The notes beneath the pieces were generated by a model. It worked only from the letters and a program-made list of their open reading frames with translations. It searched no databases and was not told the DNA's origin. Shown here piece after piece: positions 61,352 through 64,000 of a DNA stretch of 64,000 nucleotides. This DNA is from Chitinophagaceae bacterium DXS. Its GTDB lineage: Bacteria; Bacteroidota; Bacteroidia; Chitinophagales; Chitinophagaceae. Made by a program: the position numbers and the translations under genes. The first letter of the stretch is position 1; the number at the start of each line of letters is the position of its first letter. The DNA lies in NCBI GenBank assembly GCA_030345135.1, contig CP128386.1:215029-279028 (forward strand), written 5' to 3'.

Positions 61352-61492
61352 GTGAGGAGCGAGGTGGGATAAGGTATGAGGTATGAGGTATGAGGTATAA
61401 GGTATAAGATGGGTAGTCAGGTTTCAATGTCTCTGACCTCATGCCTTACGCCTTATTCCTTCCACCTTACATCTAATATCGTACACCGTACA
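61352..61492. repeat. Degenerate-word inverted repeat, GAGGTATGAGGTATAAGG type
   Basis: Immediately after the stop codon, GTGAGGAGCGAGGTGGGATA and repeated GAGGTATGAGGTATGAGG words run to about 61410. The complementary words CCTCATGCCTTACGCCTTAT run from 61437 to near 61492, four bases before the tsaD stop. It lies between convergent genes. Confidence 0.72.
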
Positions 61493-61495
61493 TGC

Positions 61496-62560
61496 TCAAT
61501 TCCATTCCGCTCTTGCCGTAGGGCTGACATCCAGTTCGGAGAATTTGCCGGCTTTATATTTATAGTATGCGGTAATGGCGATCATTCCGGCATTGTCCGT
61601 ACAATACTGAAAAGGCGGAATAAAAGTTTTCCAACCATATTTTTTGCCGGCTTCCTGCAGGGCATTTCTAAGTCCGCTGTTTGCGCTCACCCCACCGGCG
61701 ATGCAAACATTTTTGACGCCGGTTTGAGCAACGGCTTTTTTTAGCTTTTTCAGTAAGATCTGTATGATTGTATGCTGAACGGATGCGCAGAGATCGTTCA
61801 GGTTATTTTCGATAAACTTTTCGTCTTCTTTTTGTTTGGCCTGTAAGAAATATAAAACTGATGTCTTTAATCCGCTAAAAGAAAAATTCAGTTCGGGTAT
61901 TTGAGGTTCAGCAAATTTAAAAGCAAGCGGATTTCCCAACTGCGCATTTTTGTCTACCAATGGACCGCCAGGGTAGGGCAGGCCCAACAATTTGGCACTT
62001 TTATCAAATGCCTCACCTGCGGCGTCGTCAATCGTTTCACCAATTACTTCCAGCTCCAAAGGCGACCTGGCTAACACAATCTGGGTATGTCCGCCGCTTA
62101 CCGTAAGGCACAAAAAAGGAAAAGAAGGCCTGTTTTCTTCAATCAGGTTCGCCAATACATGCGCCTGCATGTGATGAACAGCTATCAACGGCTTAGACAA
62201 CGCCAGCGCCAGCGATTTTGCAAACTGAGCACCCACAAGAAGACTTCCTATCAAACCGGGCGATTGGGTAAAAGCAATGGCATCGATCTCCTGAAGCGAA
62301 ATGCCCGCTTGCTTAAGTGCCACATCAACTACAGGCACAATGTTTTGCATGTGTGCACGACTCGCCAGTTCCGGAACCACTCCGCCATATTGTTCATGCA
62401 CTTTTTGATTGGCAACATAGTTTGATGCGATTCGTCCGTCTATACAAACGGATGCTGAAGTGTCATCACACGAAGATTCGATGGCCAGAATGCGGACGGA
62501 ATTGTTTTCGGTTGAAGAATTGTTTCCTGTTTCGTTCTGATTTTCTGAAGAAAAGCTCAT
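61496..62560 (-). CDS. tsaD: tRNA N6-adenosine threonylcarbamoyltransferase (TsaD)
   Basis: A 354-residue ASKHA-fold protein that transfers threonylcarbamoyl to adenosine 37 of ANN-decoding tRNAs. ESSCDDTSASV (ATP loop), the metal-binding HHMQAHVLAN, VSGGHTQIV and the GGVSANSGLR block are all present. A short N-terminal extension (about 20 residues, SSTENNS) precedes the core, so a later start is possible. It is convergent with the preceding stress protein gene. Confidence 0.95.
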   Translation of the reverse strand: MSFSSENQNETGNNSSTENNSVRILAIESSCDDTSASVCIDGRIASNYVANQKVHEQYGGVVPELASRAHMQNIVPVVDVALKQAGISLQEIDAIAFTQSPGLIGSLLVGAQFAKSLALALSKPLIAVHHMQAHVLANLIEENRPSFPFLCLTVSGGHTQIVLARSPLELEVIGETIDDAAGEAFDKSAKLLGLPYPGGPLVDKNAQLGNPLAFKFAEPQIPELNFSFSGLKTSVLYFLQAKQKEDEKFIENNLNDLCASVQHTIIQILLKKLKKAVAQTGVKNVCIAGGVSANSGLRNALQEAGKKYGWKTFIPPFQYCTDNAGMIAITAYYKYKAGKFSELDVSPTARAEWN

Positions 62561-62633
62561 TTTGCAAATGTACTAACTCCAGTTTGCATTAATAAAGTGC
62601 AATGGAATGCTAATGAGCGATTATTTTGAAGTA

Positions 62634-63893
62634 TTATTTTGTTCTGATAGCGACAACCGGGTTCATTCTCGCTGCAATTGAGGCAGGAATAATGCCGGAC
62701 AAAATACCAAGGATCACGCAAAGAGCAAAGGCCAATGCTATTATTTTGGGAGAAATGATCAGCGCAAAAGGTAACACGCTGCTAAGTATTGTCGCCAGCA
62801 ACCATACCAGGACCAGGCCAATCAATCCGCCAATGATACACAGGAATGCGCTTTCCAGCAGGAATTCTATAAGGATGGAGCTTCTTTTTGCGCCAATCGC
62901 TTTTTTCAGGCCTATCTGACTGGTACGCTCGCGAACCGTGACAAACATAATATTTGCTACGCCAAACAAACCAACAATAAGGCTTAATCCCGCAATTGCC
63001 CAGCCGCCAATATTCACTGTTCCAAAAAAGGAACTTACCTGCTGGCTAAACATATTCACGTCGTTCAGGGCAAAGTCGTCATCGGTTCTTGGGCTTAATT
63101 TCCTTGTCTGGCGCATAATACCTCTCAGTTCATCTGTAAGTGCTGGAGTCGGTACTCCATCCTTACCTTTCACCATAATGAAAGGCTGAAAATTATCGTT
63201 GTTGATAACATTATAGATGCTGGCAAAATAACGGTAGGAGCTAATGATGCATCTGTCATAATCAAAACCTCCCCCAAGAAAACTTTGCCCCTGTTTTTCA
63301 ATAATGCCGATAATGTTGATTCTTTTCCCGTCAAATGTCACGGTTTTGCCAAGGGCCTTTTCGGCCTTGCCAAATAGATCCTCCGCATTAGTATATCCAA
63401 TTATACCAACTGCATTGCCTCTTGTAAATTCAGATTCGTTCAGGTATCTGCCATATTCAATATTAAAACTCTGGATCTTATTGAAATCTTCCGTAACGCC
63501 ATAAATGGAAACGCCGTTCAATACATCATTTTCATACTGAAGATTAATGCCGTTCGCATTGAAGTAGCAAACGTATTCGGCCAGCGTACTCTTTTCTTTA
63601 ATAAACTTAACCTCGTCGAATTTGGGCTGCGGTCTTTTAATATATTTCCACCATGGATAATCCGGTCCTCCCCCGTATTCCCATTTGTCAATATATATGG
63701 TGTTGGAGCCAAGTGCAGAAATGTCGCTTTGCACTTTGTATTCAAGACTGTTTACTGTAGTTAATACGCCGATAATGCAAAAGATCCCTATAGTAATGCC
63801 AAACAGCGACAGAAATGTACGCAGTTTGTTTACTTTAAGTTCCTGCATGGCCATCTTAAAGCTGTTCCATACTATGCTTAAGAGTTTCAGCAT
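62634..63893 (-). CDS. ABC transporter permease, MacB-like
   Basis: A permease of about 419 residues. One helix (about residues 29-51) is followed by a large periplasmic MacB-type core domain (about 55-270) and three C-terminal helices (about 288-313, 340-365, 378-405), ending GIIPASIAARMNPVVAIRTK. It belongs to the MacB/FtsX group that exports peptides, toxins or lipoproteins. The ATG at 63893 is chosen over 63917; both are possible. The ATPase partner is not in this window and might lie just outside. Confidence 0.82.
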   Translation of the reverse strand: MLKLLSIVWNSFKMAMQELKVNKLRTFLSLFGITIGIFCIIGVLTTVNSLEYKVQSDISALGSNTIYIDKWEYGGGPDYPWWKYIKRPQPKFDEVKFIKEKSTLAEYVCYFNANGINLQYENDVLNGVSIYGVTEDFNKIQSFNIEYGRYLNESEFTRGNAVGIIGYTNAEDLFGKAEKALGKTVTFDGKRINIIGIIEKQGQSFLGGGFDYDRCIISSYRYFASIYNVINNDNFQPFIMVKGKDGVPTPALTDELRGIMRQTRKLSPRTDDDFALNDVNMFSQQVSSFFGTVNIGGWAIAGLSLIVGLFGVANIMFVTVRERTSQIGLKKAIGAKRSSILIEFLLESAFLCIIGGLIGLVLVWLLATILSSVLPFALIISPKIIALAFALCVILGILSGIIPASIAARMNPVVAIRTK

Positions 63894-63917
63894 GTACCAA
63901 ATGTAATGATTGTTCAT

Positions 63918-64000
63918 TAGGATTTTTGAAAATTTAGATGAGCGGAAAATGGGACCGGGATTAATGGGATTTGGAGATTTGCAGGATTTTTTTGTGGAGT
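63918..64000. other. Window edge, possible word repeat
   Basis: The last 83 bases hold no gene. GGGATTAATGGGATTTGGAG followed by ATTTGCAGGATTT has the look of another degenerate-word arm, but it is cut by the window edge. Confidence 0.3.

Overview
The window looks like chromosomal DNA from a member of the Bacteroidota, most likely near the Chitinophagaceae. The lineage is inferred from gene content and promoter type, not from a marker gene. Supporting signs are the fused CcoN-CcoO oxidase subunit, the two-residue spaced TAnnTTTG -7 promoter elements (with TTTG/TTG 19-20 bases upstream in the best cases), A-rich start regions with almost no Shine-Dalgarno sequences, an OmpA protein with thrombospondin type 3 repeats, a CreD gene with a small winged-helix regulator, and an ECF sigma/anti-sigma/outer membrane protein trio. 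There is no prophage, insertion sequence, CRISPR array or plasmid gene. The only mobile-looking material is intergenic repeats.

Layout. 1-6.7 kb: the start of a polyprenyl diphosphate synthase gene (cut by the window edge), an OmpA-family protein, a class A beta-lactamase-like protein, then a degenerate hemerythrin-like protein coupled to the copper ATPase CcoI. 6.9-13.4 kb: a complete cbb3 oxidase block, ccoS-ccoNO-ccoQ-ccoP-ccoG-ccoH-TauE/SafE-like. 13.6-18.2 kb: VanZ-like protein, gcvH, an ABC ATPase/permease pair, a flippase with a TTG start, and tRNA-Leu(UAG). 18.4-23.0 kb: a proteostasis block, tig, a 58-residue protein, two clpP genes and clpX. 23.3-28.8 kb: serS, an L,D-transpeptidase, and the sigma/anti-sigma/barrel operon. 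29-34 kb: hydrolases and an RND exporter. 34-37.7 kb: membrane protein, winged-helix regulator, creD, dgkA, DUF1361. 38-46.6 kb: a large TolB/barrel protein, MBL hydrolase, NIPSNAP, OsmC, an FNR-like regulator, a DUF937-like protein and an M23 peptidase. 46.8-64 kb: alaS, a TPR protein, a PDZ protein, a dehydrogenase, rpsA, a protein with a histone-like tail, comM, a phytanoyl-CoA dioxygenase-like protein, small envelope proteins, a flavin-binding-fold protein, tsaD and a MacB-like permease.

How the parts connect. TGA-N6-TCA dyads sit before both cco modules, and an FNR-like regulator with an N-terminal cysteine cluster lies at 43.9-44.6 kb. Together they suggest oxygen control of the oxidase and its copper loader. 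Identical 17-bp dyads precede the winged-helix operon and creD, which suggests a self-regulated envelope-stress unit. Promoters of tig, rpsA, alaS and tRNA-Leu share a GCCC discriminator that the other promoters seen here lack.

The most unusual feature is a set of at least seven intergenic loci built from short degenerate words (for example GAGGTATCAGGT, GTTGTACGTTATAAG, AAAGCTCAAAGCCT). In most of them the words run one way in one arm and as the reverse complement in the other. They lie directly after gene ends, often between convergent genes. I cannot assign them to a known repeat family.
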